Positions 1-6,408 are shown, numbered from the stretch's first letter. The stretch is 9,615 nucleotides of DNA from an uncultured Collinsella sp. (GCA_900552735.1 USBA01000067.1:1-9615), one strand, 5' to 3'. Translations and numbers: made by a program. Notes: generated by a model not told the origin, from the letters alone.

Positions 1-435
1 CCTGCAGACCTCATGCGATACCTCTCCGACCCCCGCGCCACGACGGCGCTAACCGCCGAAGGTTACGATGTCAACAACCTGCCCGCGTCCCTGGTGCATC
101 TCGCCGCGCGCATCACGCTGGCAAGCAGCAATGCCGCAGAGAGCGCCTATGACGGCAGCGTCTGCGCGCTCGCGCGAAATAGGCACTGCGATACGGGGTG
201 CATGTGCGAGTTCCCCCACGAAATTGGCTATTTTTTGGGCTATCCCTACGAAGATGTCCATCAGTTTATCGTCCAGCACGGCGAAAACTATAAGGTCTTT
301 GGCGCATGGAATGTATACACAAACGTTGAGCAGGCGCTCACGACCTTCGATTCCTATCGCGCATGCACGCAATACCTTACCTACATCTATCAACAGGGCT
401 GCACTCTGGGACAACTTGTCCAGGCAACCCGATAG
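1..435 (+). CDS. DUF3793 family protein, 3' part (5' end outside window)
   Basis: The reading frame is open from base 1 to the TAG at 433-435, giving 144 visible residues. The ATG at 13 is probably internal, because family members usually have about 60 more residues upstream. The best family match is the C-terminal block: residues 71-81 (FPHEIGYFLGY), then EDV at 84-86, an HGENYK stretch near 93-98, W103-x-VY at 105-106, and a FDSYRACT segment at 116-123. These fit DUF3793 as I know it. The family has no established biochemical function. Between the N-terminal part and the HEIG motif is a cysteine-bearing stretch (C55, C63, C67, C69) that could bind a metal; this is speculative. The flavodoxin start follows after 46 bases on the same strand, so the two are probably co-transcribed. 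The promoter lies outside the window. Family assignment is by recognition of motifs only. Confidence 0.8.
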   Translation, partial: PADLMRYLSDPRATTALTAEGYDVNNLPASLVHLAARITLASSNAAESAYDGSVCALARNRHCDTGCMCEFPHEIGYFLGYPYEDVHQFIVQHGENYKVFGAWNVYTNVEQALTTFDSYRACTQYLTYIYQQGCTLGQLVQATR

Positions 436-481
436 AGCATACAAAACGCGGCCGCACGCCGCACAACCGAAAGGAAGACAT

Positions 482-901
482 ATGAGCAAGATCGCAGTCG
501 TCTACTGGAGCGGTACAGGCAACACCGAGGCCATGGCAAACTTCGTTGCCGAGGGCGCAACCGGTGCCGGCGCCGAGGCAGAGGTCATCTCCTGCGCCGA
601 CTTCTCTGCCGACAAGGCCGCCGAATATGATGCCTTCGCCTTCGGCTGCCCCGCCATGGGTTCCGAGGAGCTTGAATACGATGAGTTCCAGCCCATGTGG
701 GATGAGGTCAAGGAGACCCTCGGCGACAAGAAGGTCGTCCTCTTTGGCTCTTATTCGTGGGCCGAGGGCGAATGGATGGACAACTGGAAGGCGGACGCCG
801 ACGAGGTGGGCGTCAACGTCGTCGATTCCGTCATCTGCTACGATGCGCCCGATGATGAGGGCGAGACCGCTTGCAAGGCCCTCGGAGCCGAGCTCGCGTA
901 A
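482..901 (+). CDS. Short-chain flavodoxin
   Basis: This 139-residue protein has the size of a short-chain flavodoxin, a cytoplasmic FMN-binding one-electron carrier that replaces ferredoxin, often when iron is scarce. The N-terminus has beta-strand IAVVYW followed by the FMN phosphate loop SGTGNTE at residues 10-16. The loop around residues 55-70 (GCPAMGSEELEYDEF) matches the first isoalloxazine-contacting loop. A second loop, GSYSWAEGEWM at 89-99, matches the second FMN-contacting loop. The protein is strongly acidic, as expected of flavodoxins. The ATG at 482 is preceded by an AGGAAG ribosome-binding site at 472-477. The gene sits 46 bases after the DUF3793 gene and is closed by the hairpin at 954-995. 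A redox link between the two products is inferred from position only. Confidence 0.95.
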   Translation: MSKIAVVYWSGTGNTEAMANFVAEGATGAGAEAEVISCADFSADKAAEYDAFAFGCPAMGSEELEYDEFQPMWDEVKETLGDKKVVLFGSYSWAEGEWMDNWKADADEVGVNVVDSVICYDAPDDEGETACKALGAELA

Positions 902-953
902 CGAACCCAGGGCCTCCAAAAGAGCCCGCATCAAAGCGCATCCTCATCCCTAC

Positions 954-995
954 AAAAGAGCGGGGGCTGGATTCAAGTCCAGCCCCCGCTCTTTT
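954..995. terminator. Bidirectional rho-independent terminator
   Basis: Two perfect 18-base arms (954-971 and 978-995) flank a 6-base loop (ttcaag). The GC-rich core GCGGGGGCTGGA is bordered by AAAA on the left and TTTT on the right, so either strand gives a stable hairpin ending in U residues. It lies between the converging flavodoxin (+) and ABC ATPase (-) genes and can serve both. Confidence 0.93.
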
Positions 996-1018
996 ATAAC
1001 GGCAGTTACATCAACCGG

Positions 1019-1771
1019 CTACGAGATATTGCCCAAAAACGCCTTGGTGCGTTCGCTCTTGGGATGGTCGAAGACCTCGCTCGGCGTACCCTCTTCCACG
1101 ATAACGCCACCGTCCATAAAGACGACGCGGTCGGCGACGTCGCGGGCAAAGCCCATCTCGTGCGTCACCACAATCATGGTCATACCGTCACGTGCCAGGT
1201 CGCGCATGACGCCCAATACATCGCGGACGAGCTCGGGGTCAAGCGCCGACGTGGCCTCGTCAAAGAGCATGACGTGAGGGTTCATCGACAGGGCGCGAGC
1301 GATGGCCACGCGCTGCTGTTGACCGCCCGAAAGCTGACTCGGCATAAAATCGATGCGCTCGGCCAGGCCGACCTTGGTCAGCTCCTCGACGGCAATCTTC
1401 TCGGCCTCTTCCTTGCTGCGCTTGAGCACCTTTTGCTGCGCAAGCATGACGTTCTTTTTGACCGACAGGTGCGGGAATAGATTGAACTGCTGAAACACCA
1501 TGCCCAAGTGCGTGCGTACCTTATTGAGGTCGACGCCCTTGGCACACACATCCACGCCCTCAACGACAATCGAGCCGCTCGTAGGTTGCTCCAGACGATT
1601 GATGCAGCGAAGCATCGTCGACTTACCCGAGCCCGAGGGACCTAGGACTACGACGACCTCGCCCTTATGCACATCAAGATCGATGTCGCGCAGGACCACG
1701 TTGTCGCCAAAGGCCTTCTGGAGATTCTTGATGCTGACAACGACCTCGTTCGAGTTATTGGTTTCGCTCAT
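1019..1771 (-). CDS. glnQ: Polar amino acid ABC transporter ATP-binding protein (GlnQ/HisP type)
   Basis: This 250-residue cytoplasmic ATPase powers amino acid import and has the usual family length. Visible motifs in order are Walker A GPSGSGKST (44-52), Q-loop VFQQFNLFPH (92-101), signature LSGGQQQR (147-154), Walker B VMLFDEATSALDPE (167-180) and the H-loop TH at 203-204. FNLFPHLSV and the segment after the signature are typical of the polar amino acid subfamily. The ATG at 1771 has an AAGGAGGTT ribosome-binding site at 1777-1785, which overlaps the stop codon of the permease gene (1784-1786). Only 12 bases separate the two genes, so translational coupling is likely. It is the last gene of the importer operon and ends at the terminator at 954-995. 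The substrate (glutamine, histidine, arginine or another amino acid) cannot be read from this protein. Confidence 0.96.
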   Translation of the reverse strand: MSETNNSNEVVVSIKNLQKAFGDNVVLRDIDLDVHKGEVVVVLGPSGSGKSTMLRCINRLEQPTSGSIVVEGVDVCAKGVDLNKVRTHLGMVFQQFNLFPHLSVKKNVMLAQQKVLKRSKEEAEKIAVEELTKVGLAERIDFMPSQLSGGQQQRVAIARALSMNPHVMLFDEATSALDPELVRDVLGVMRDLARDGMTMIVVTHEMGFARDVADRVVFMDGGVIVEEGTPSEVFDHPKSERTKAFLGNIS

Positions 1772-1783
1772 GATAGAACCTCC

Positions 1784-3145
1784 TTACAGGCCGGCGATAT
1801 GATCGGCGGGCGTCGCGACAACCTGTCCGGCGCTCTTGGCGGGACGCTTCTTTTTGGTTTCGGCCGTCCCCAGAAGCCTCGCCTCAAGACCGCTCACCAA
1901 GCGCGCAAGCGGCAGTGTAATGACCAGATAGAACAGGGCGGCAACCACATACGGCGTAATGGAACCCGTCGTGGCCACGATGGTGCGGGCGTTCATGACG
2001 ATCTCGACCACACCAACGGCGGCTAGCAGTGACGTGTCCTTGTAGAGCAGGATGAACTCACTGGTCAACGTAGGCAGAACATTGCGGAACGTCTGCGGAA
2101 TCATAACGTAGAGCAGTGTCTGGAAGGCATTCATGCCCAGAGAGCGAGCAGCCTCATTTTGGCCCTTGGGGATCGATTGAATACCGGCACGGAAGATCTC
2201 ACACAGGTACGCAGACGAGTTCATGGCCATGACGATAACGCCCAAGACATAGTCGTCCACCTTGACGCCGGCCAACGGCAGACCAAAGAACGCGATATAG
2301 ATCTGCAGGAACGCCGGCGTACCGCGGATGATATTCACATAGATGCCGGCAAGGCAACGCAGAATGCGCGACTTGGAGATGCGCATGAGCGACAAGGCAA
2401 AGCCAAAGGGAATTGCCAGCGGAAACGCCACGAGCACGATCGAAAGCGACATAAGGAAGCCCTTGAAGACGATCGGCAGGCTCTGGACCAAAATGACCGG
2501 GTTCAGGAACAGACGAAGGAACATGTTGGAATTCCATGCCTCGACCCACGGCTGCTCTTTAAGATCGGCCAGGAAGTTATCGAATGCCGTCACGCCCTTA
2601 ATCTCCACCGACGGAATCTTGGAGATCTTCTTGGTCGAGCCATCGGCCAAAGTGTAGGTGCCGCTAAAGGCCTCATCGCCACCCTCGACGGGGAAGGTCA
2701 CGCCGTAAACCTCGACACGGAAAAAGCCGCCGGCAGGCGCCGTCTCGCCAAAGTCAATCTTGAGCGTCTGGCCGTCAGCCTTGCACGTGGGCTTCATGGG
2801 CGTACGATCCATGAGGTCCTCGCCCGAGAGCATCGTCAATCGCGTGTCATCGGTACCAAACGTCGTGCCGTCGACAAACGTCAGCGAAAGACCGCTCAGC
2901 TCCTCATCGGCATCGGCCTGGACCTCCCAGGTAATGCGCGTCTCGGTACCGCCGACCACAGCGCTGCCCGAACCGGTGTTGGGTCGGGCGGTAATCTTTG
3001 CGGTCTCAAGCGCCTGGGCGGTCGTAGGCGCATATGCCCCCGCGCACACCAGCGCGAGCGCCACGGCCATGACGCAGACTAGCTTTTGGAGCAAGGCGGG
3101 CAGTGGAAAACGCTGCTCCGCGGCCCCTTTGTTCAGTCGAGACAA
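1784..3145 (-). CDS. Amino acid ABC transporter permease with N-terminal signal peptide and extracytoplasmic domain
   Basis: This 453-residue protein is about twice the length of a normal HisM/GlnP permease (~220 residues). Residues 1-48 look like a signal sequence: basic start, hydrophobic KLVCVMAVALALVCAGAYA, then an AQA site near 43-45. Residues ~49-185 form a beta-rich, Gly/Thr/Asp-rich region I do not recognise, probably outside the membrane. The permease domain begins near 200. It has several hydrophobic helices, the family motif RGTPAFLQ (274-281) and the EAA loop EAARSLGMNAFQ (331-342) that contacts the ATPase. The C-terminal tail (~430-453) is basic. I chose the TTG at 3143-3145 because AGGAG at 3151-3155 precedes it by 5 bases. 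The frame stays open upstream to a TTG at 3250, but that would read through the hairpin at 3214-3241 and has no ribosome-binding site. It lies 118 bases after the binding-protein gene. Confidence 0.9.
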   Translation of the reverse strand: MSRLNKGAAEQRFPLPALLQKLVCVMAVALALVCAGAYAPTTAQALETAKITARPNTGSGSAVVGGTETRITWEVQADADEELSGLSLTFVDGTTFGTDDTRLTMLSGEDLMDRTPMKPTCKADGQTLKIDFGETAPAGGFFRVEVYGVTFPVEGGDEAFSGTYTLADGSTKKISKIPSVEIKGVTAFDNFLADLKEQPWVEAWNSNMFLRLFLNPVILVQSLPIVFKGFLMSLSIVLVAFPLAIPFGFALSLMRISKSRILRCLAGIYVNIIRGTPAFLQIYIAFFGLPLAGVKVDDYVLGVIVMAMNSSAYLCEIFRAGIQSIPKGQNEAARSLGMNAFQTLLYVMIPQTFRNVLPTLTSEFILLYKDTSLLAAVGVVEIVMNARTIVATTGSITPYVVAALFYLVITLPLARLVSGLEARLLGTAETKKKRPAKSAGQVVATPADHIAGL

Positions 3146-3150
3146 GGTGG

Positions 3151-3155
3151 CTCCT
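3151..3155 (-). promoter_or_regulatory. Ribosome-binding site that fixes the permease TTG start
   Basis: AGGAG on the minus strand lies 5 bases before the TTG at 3145. No ATG or GTG start with comparable spacing lies nearby in this frame, so the permease most likely begins at TTG. Confidence 0.7.
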
Positions 3156-3213
3156 ATCGTAGAAGTTGCCGGCAAAACGAGACGGAAATGCTCTCCGTCA
3201 AGAGAAGCGCAAA

Positions 3214-3241
3214 GGCCCTCTCCGCCAAAACGGAAAGGGCC
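3214..3241 (-). terminator. Intercistronic hairpin, probable partial terminator
   Basis: Arms 3214-3224 and 3231-3241 (11 bases each) flank a 6-base loop. The single mismatch is a G-U pair in minus-strand RNA but an A-C mismatch on the plus strand, which indicates function in the minus direction. The tract after the stem (TTTGCGCTTCTCTT on the minus strand) is only moderately U-rich. It lies between the lipoprotein stop and the permease start. This is the usual place for a leaky terminator or stabiliser that raises binding-protein level over permease level. Confidence 0.7.
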
Positions 3242-3263
3242 CGCGCGCAATCAAGTAGCTATT

Positions 3264-4124
3264 TTACTTGATGTTGTACTTAGCCATGAGGGCGTCGACG
3301 GTACCGTCGTCGGTCAGGTCCTTGATGGCCTGGTTGATATCGTCCTTGAGCTTGGTGTTGCCCTGGTTGATGGCGATGGCGTACTCCTCGCCGGTGCTGA
3401 TCTGCTTAATGGTCTGGCAGGTGTTGAACTGCTCGGCGGTCAGCTGGCTGGCAACGGAGCGGTTGGTGACTACGGCGTCGCCCTTATCGGACTGCAGGGC
3501 GCTGAAGCACTCGGTGGCGTCCTTGTAGGGGACAATCTTGGCCTTGGGGAAGTTCTCCTGGGCAAAGGACTCGGCGGTCGAGCCAGACTGGACGATGATG
3601 GTAGCGTCGGCGTTGTTGAGCTTCTCGCTGTAGTTATCGGCCGTGATGTCGGTGTTATCGACCTTGGTCACGATAGCCTGATCGTCCATGTAGTAGGAAT
3701 CGGAGAAAGTGACTTCCTTCTCACGCTCGGGCGTGTCGGTGATAGCCGCGATGGAGACGTCATACTTGGCGCCCGAAGCGACGCCCGGAACCAGCGTGTC
3801 AAAGTCGTTATTGACGTACTCGACATCCAGGCCCAACTTGTCGCCGATAGCCTTGATGAGCTCAAGGTCAAAGCCCTGATAATCGCCGTTGTCATCCTTG
3901 TACTCAAACGGAGCGTACTCGGCAGAGGTGCCGACGGTCAGCGTACCGTCCTTGACGAGCGCGTACTCCTTGGAGCCGTCGACCTTCTCGACCTTAGCGT
4001 CGTCAGAGCTGCTGGAGCCGGCATCAGAACCAGAGGTGGCGTTGGACGAGCCGCAACCCGTCAGTGCGAGGGCGAGCGCCATGGCGCCCGTGGCGGCAAA
4101 TGCGCCAAGCTTCTTGATCTTCAT
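3264..4124 (-). CDS. Amino acid ABC transporter substrate-binding lipoprotein (family 3 SBP)
   Basis: This 286-residue protein is the extracytoplasmic receptor of the importer. A basic start (MKIKK) and hydrophobic stretch lead to a lipobox LTGC at 21-24, so C24 should be lipidated and hold it to the membrane. A Ser/Gly/Asp linker runs to about residue 45. The mature domain has family 3 features: GTSAEYAPFEY (65-75), GFDLELIKAIGDKLG (84-98), and ITDTPEREKEVTFSDSYY (128-145) with R134 at the position that binds the ligand carboxylate. In the second lobe, DAVVTN (216-221) has Asn at 221 where HisJ and GlnH place the Asp that binds the amino group. The ATG at 4122-4124 has an AAGGAGA site at 4131-4137. 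The frame extends upstream to 4253 but without homology. It is the first gene of the importer operon; a promoter is visible upstream and a hairpin follows. Confidence 0.95.
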   Translation of the reverse strand: MKIKKLGAFAATGAMALALALTGCGSSNATSGSDAGSSSSDDAKVEKVDGSKEYALVKDGTLTVGTSAEYAPFEYKDDNGDYQGFDLELIKAIGDKLGLDVEYVNNDFDTLVPGVASGAKYDVSIAAITDTPEREKEVTFSDSYYMDDQAIVTKVDNTDITADNYSEKLNNADATIIVQSGSTAESFAQENFPKAKIVPYKDATECFSALQSDKGDAVVTNRSVASQLTAEQFNTCQTIKQISTGEEYAIAINQGNTKLKDDINQAIKDLTDDGTVDALMAKYNIK

Positions 4125-4181
4125 AATCAGTCTCCTTCCGGTGACCCCGTTTGATTCAGAGGTCTGCAAAAACTGTTGGCT

Positions 4182-4210
4182 ATTATGCACCCGTAAGTGC
4201 GAATCTGCAA
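4182..4210 (-). promoter_or_regulatory. Predicted sigma-70-type promoter of the amino acid importer operon
   Basis: On the minus strand a TTGCAG -35 box (4205-4210) and a CATAAT -10 box (4182-4187, 5 of 6 to consensus) are separated by 17 bases. Transcription would begin around 4175, giving a ~50-base leader before the lipoprotein start. The -35 box is a weak match (3 of 6). Possible operator-like inverted repeats lie upstream: ATGAC/GTCAT at 4262-4272 and TGGAG/CTCCA around 4247-4258. Both are short. Confidence 0.55.
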
Positions 4211-4271
4211 TTAGAAAACTGATTGAAACAAACCCATAACGTGAATGGAGCACTCCACTTTATGACAGTCA

Positions 4272-5138
4272 TTACTGCTGCAACGACCTTAACAGTTTGA
4301 TTTCAGCCGCATAACCTGCAAGTTCGTTCGGAGTCTCCAAAATAAACGGAAGCGAACGCAAGTGGCCATTCGATACAATATTCTGCATAACCTGCATACC
4401 GCCGCCAAACTCTTCACTACCCAGGTAGCCCTTGCCGATGCACTCGTGGCGATCCTTATGGGCGCCGCAGGGATTCTTGGAGTCATTGATATGCACGGCG
4501 CGCAAGCGCTCGATACCCACCACACCATCGAACTCGTCGAGTACGCCGTCCAGATCATGGATGATGTCGTAGCCGGCATCGCTCACATGGCAGGTGTCCA
4601 AACAAACGCCCAGCTTATCGGACAGCTCTGGGCACTTGGCGGCAACGCCCTCGATAATGCACGCCAGTTCCTCAAAGCTGCGGCCCACCTCGGTACCCTT
4701 TCCCGCCATGGTCTCGAGCAGCACCGTCGTCTGCTGGCCCTCAAACATCACCTGGCACAAGGTGTCGACGATCATCTGGATGCCGGCATCAGCCCCCTGC
4801 CCCACATGCGCGCCGGGGTGGAAGTTGTAATAGTTGCCGGGCAGTGCTTCCAGACGCTGCAAGTCCTCGGCCATTGCCTCCAGGGCAAACTCGCGCGCCC
4901 GCTCTTTGGCAGAACAGGGATTGTAGGTATAGGGGGCATGAGCCACGAGTGGGCCAAAATCATTTTGCGCCATAAGGTCACGCAGGGCCGCCACATCATC
5001 CATGTCAAGGTCTTTCGCCTTGCCGCCGCGCGGGTTGCGCGTAAAGAATGCAAAGGTATCGGCGCCAATGGATAGCGCCGTCTCCCCCATTGCCCGATAG
5101 CCCTTCGTCGTCGAAAGATGGCACCCAATCGTCAGCAT
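4272..5138 (-). CDS. nfo: Endonuclease IV (apurinic/apyrimidinic endonuclease)
   Basis: This 288-residue cytoplasmic enzyme cuts DNA 5' of abasic sites and repairs blocked 3' ends in base-excision repair. Length and TIM-barrel motifs match Nfo. All nine expected metal ligands are present: H67 (VAHAPY), H107 (NFHPG), E142 (LETMAGKG), D181 and H184 (LDTCHVSDAGYD), H216 (AVHINDSK), D229 and H231 (HKDRH), and E268 (ILETP). FFTRNPRG near 31-38 is the family's N-terminal signature. The ATG at 5136-5138 has AGGAGG at 5148-5153, 9 bases upstream. The open frame continues to 5222, but those 28 extra residues come from the repeat at 5156-5242 and are not part of the protein. It lies 152 bases after the Gfo/Idh/MocA gene on the same strand. 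No clear terminator follows. Confidence 0.96.
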   Translation of the reverse strand: MLTIGCHLSTTKGYRAMGETALSIGADTFAFFTRNPRGGKAKDLDMDDVAALRDLMAQNDFGPLVAHAPYTYNPCSAKERAREFALEAMAEDLQRLEALPGNYYNFHPGAHVGQGADAGIQMIVDTLCQVMFEGQQTTVLLETMAGKGTEVGRSFEELACIIEGVAAKCPELSDKLGVCLDTCHVSDAGYDIIHDLDGVLDEFDGVVGIERLRAVHINDSKNPCGAHKDRHECIGKGYLGSEEFGGGMQVMQNIVSNGHLRSLPFILETPNELAGYAAEIKLLRSLQQ

Positions 5139-5155
5139 CTCCAGCTCCCTCCTCA

Positions 5156-5242
5156 TCAGTTGCGGTGAAATACGGTCTATTGGTGCCCTATTTTGGCGCA
5201 AACAGACCGTATTCCACCGCAAGTTATAAAAGGGGCATCAGG
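5156..5242 (-). repeat. 87-bp structured intergenic repeat, copy 1 (upstream of nfo)
   Basis: This aligns without gaps to the 87-bp copy at 6322-6408. Arms 5160-5178 and 5204-5222 (19 bases) form an inverted repeat around a 25-base loop. The only mismatch (A5168 with C5214) becomes a G-U pair in minus-strand RNA. The outer arm bases TTGCGGTG/CACCGCAA and the flank 5223-5242, which includes TTATAAAAGGGGCATCAGG, are shared with copy 2. The inner stem differs but stays paired. CATCAG occurs at both edges (5154-5159 and 5236-5241), like a short direct repeat. The hairpin ends about 6 bases before the nfo ribosome-binding site. It could be a REP/MITE-like element, a processing site or a cis-regulatory RNA; I do not recognise a named family. 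Confidence 0.85.
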
Positions 5243-5290
5243 GACAAAGGCCTCCAGGCATTCCAAGCGCTGGTGCCATGCCCCCACGCC

Positions 5291-6310
5291 CTAAAGTTTC
5301 AAACGAATCGCATCGATGATGCGTGCGCAGCGCTGCGTGGCGGCTAGGGACATGATGGGGCTTTCGAGTTTCCCCGCCTGAATGAGCTGCGTCGCATGCG
5401 ATGTCTCACCGTAAAAATCATCGACCTCAAATGGTGCATCGATTTCGAGTACTCGACCGTCGGAGTACTTCACATGGGCGAGCTCGGGGCGATGGAGACG
5501 CTCGATTTCCAACGAGCCCCGCTCACAGGCAATCGTTAAGCGGCTTTCATATGTTGCTTTGCCGTCGCACACCATATGAATGGGTATACCGCCGACGCTC
5601 ATATGGATCTCGTCGGCCCAATCGACGCGACCGCCCGATACGTCACGCCAGCGAACTTCACGGGACGAAACCTCGCACGCGCCCGCGAGCAAATCCTCAA
5701 ACCAACCGACCGCATAGCAGCCCATGTCATATAGACAGCCGCCCTGCAACGGATCAAGCAGATAGCCCGAAGGAGACTCGCCGTAATCGAGCTTTTGCAC
5801 GCTTTCAATCGAGACAATACGGCCAAGCTCACCCGACGCAAGCAAGTCTTTCACGCGAGTGCGCATCGGGCAAAACCGATTCTTCATCGCCTCCATAAAC
5901 AGCACGCCGCGCTCGCGAGAGGTGGAGGCAATCGAGAGAGCCTCTTCCTCACTCAAAACGGCCGGCTTTTCGCACAGCACGGCCTTTCCCGCGCGCAGCG
6001 CCCGACAGACCCAATGCGCATGCATGCCATGTGGAAGAGCCAAGTAGATTGCGTCGACATCGGGGTCGGCAATCAGCGCATCATAAGCCGCATCGCCGCT
6101 ATCGTCAGCCGTGGCATAACTGTGCGCGGCATCAATCGAAAACGCACTGCAAAACTCCTCAACATGCGAAGGAGTGCGACCGGCGGCAGCCACAAGCCGT
6201 GCCCCGTCCACCTCCTTGAGCGACGCTGCAAATCGATGCGAAATGTTCCCAGCGCCCAAAACGCCCCAACGAACCTCACGTAAATCATCACATGAATCCC
6301 GATGGCCCAC
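5291..6310 (-). CDS. Gfo/Idh/MocA family NAD(P)-dependent oxidoreductase
   Basis: This 339-residue cytoplasmic dehydrogenase is predicted to act on a sugar, inositol or dihydrodiol-like substrate; the exact substrate is unknown. The Rossmann fold begins at residue ~13 with VRWGVLGAGNISHRF, giving the nucleotide motif GAGNIS at 19-24. The family signature CEKP is at 113-116 (K115 is the expected catalytic lysine). GGCLYDMGCYAVGWF at 190-204 is the start of the C-terminal beta-sheet domain, with H100 and H146-type positions not clearly assignable. The layout resembles the dimeric dihydrodiol dehydrogenase branch. I chose the GTG at 6308-6310 because AAGGGGG at 6316-6322 precedes it by 5 bases. 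The frame opens to 6388, but the extra 26 residues are encoded by repeat copy 2. It lies between the aldo/keto reductase and nfo on the same strand. No shared pathway is evident. Confidence 0.92.
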   Translation of the reverse strand: MGHRDSCDDLREVRWGVLGAGNISHRFAASLKEVDGARLVAAAGRTPSHVEEFCSAFSIDAAHSYATADDSGDAAYDALIADPDVDAIYLALPHGMHAHWVCRALRAGKAVLCEKPAVLSEEEALSIASTSRERGVLFMEAMKNRFCPMRTRVKDLLASGELGRIVSIESVQKLDYGESPSGYLLDPLQGGCLYDMGCYAVGWFEDLLAGACEVSSREVRWRDVSGGRVDWADEIHMSVGGIPIHMVCDGKATYESRLTIACERGSLEIERLHRPELAHVKYSDGRVLEIDAPFEVDDFYGETSHATQLIQAGKLESPIMSLAATQRCARIIDAIRLKL

Positions 6311-6315
6311 GACAG

Positions 6316-6322
6316 CCCCCTT
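6316..6322 (-). promoter_or_regulatory. Ribosome-binding site that fixes the GTG start of the Gfo/Idh/MocA gene
   Basis: AAGGGGG on the minus strand lies 5 bases before the GTG at 6310. It directly abuts the end of repeat copy 2, with only three bases between the hairpin base and this site. Confidence 0.65.
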
Positions 6323-6408
6323 CAGTTGCGGTGGAATAGTTCCTGCTTGGCCCCTATTCTGCCGCAAACAAGAACTATTCCACCGCAAGTTATAAAAGGG
6401 GCATCAGG
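6322..6408 (-). repeat. 87-bp structured intergenic repeat, copy 2 (upstream of Gfo/Idh/MocA gene)
   Basis: Arms 6326-6344 and 6370-6388 (19 bases) surround a 25-base loop, the same geometry as copy 1. The only mismatch (C6343 with A6371) becomes a G-U pair in minus-strand RNA. Stem positions 14-17 differ from copy 1 on both arms, so pairing is kept by four compensatory changes. The element's right edge contains the stop codon of the aldo/keto reductase (TCA at 6404-6406, read TGA). It fills almost all of the 93-base gap between that gene and the Gfo/Idh/MocA gene. The edges carry CTTCAG (6320-6325) and CATCAG (6402-6407). Confidence 0.85.

Noticed and set aside
68..901. 277-residue frame joining sequence upstream of flavodoxin to flavodoxin
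   Set aside because: The upstream part overlaps the DUF3793 gene in another frame and has no homology; ATG 482 has a good ribosome-binding site.
2159..3082. 307-residue plus-strand frame opposite the permease
   Set aside because: Arg/His/Asp-rich composition is typical of an antisense shadow; the minus strand encodes clear permease motifs here.
2760..4154. 464-residue plus-strand frame opposite the importer genes
   Set aside because: It is a long open frame caused by GC-rich codons of the real permease and lipoprotein genes on the minus strand; it is low-complexity and Val/Leu/Gly-rich, with no start signal.
5139..5222. N-terminal extension of endonuclease IV starting MRWN
   Set aside because: It is translated repeat DNA, shared with the false extension of the Gfo/Idh/MocA gene; the true start has its own AGGAGG site.
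5226..5231. TATAA-like box in the repeat as a promoter for nfo
   Set aside because: No acceptable -35 box lies 15-19 bases upstream on the minus strand, and the sequence is part of the conserved repeat flank.
5156..6408. CRISPR array
   Set aside because: The two repeat copies are over 1 kb apart with a gene between them and have long inverted arms, not spacers of regular size.
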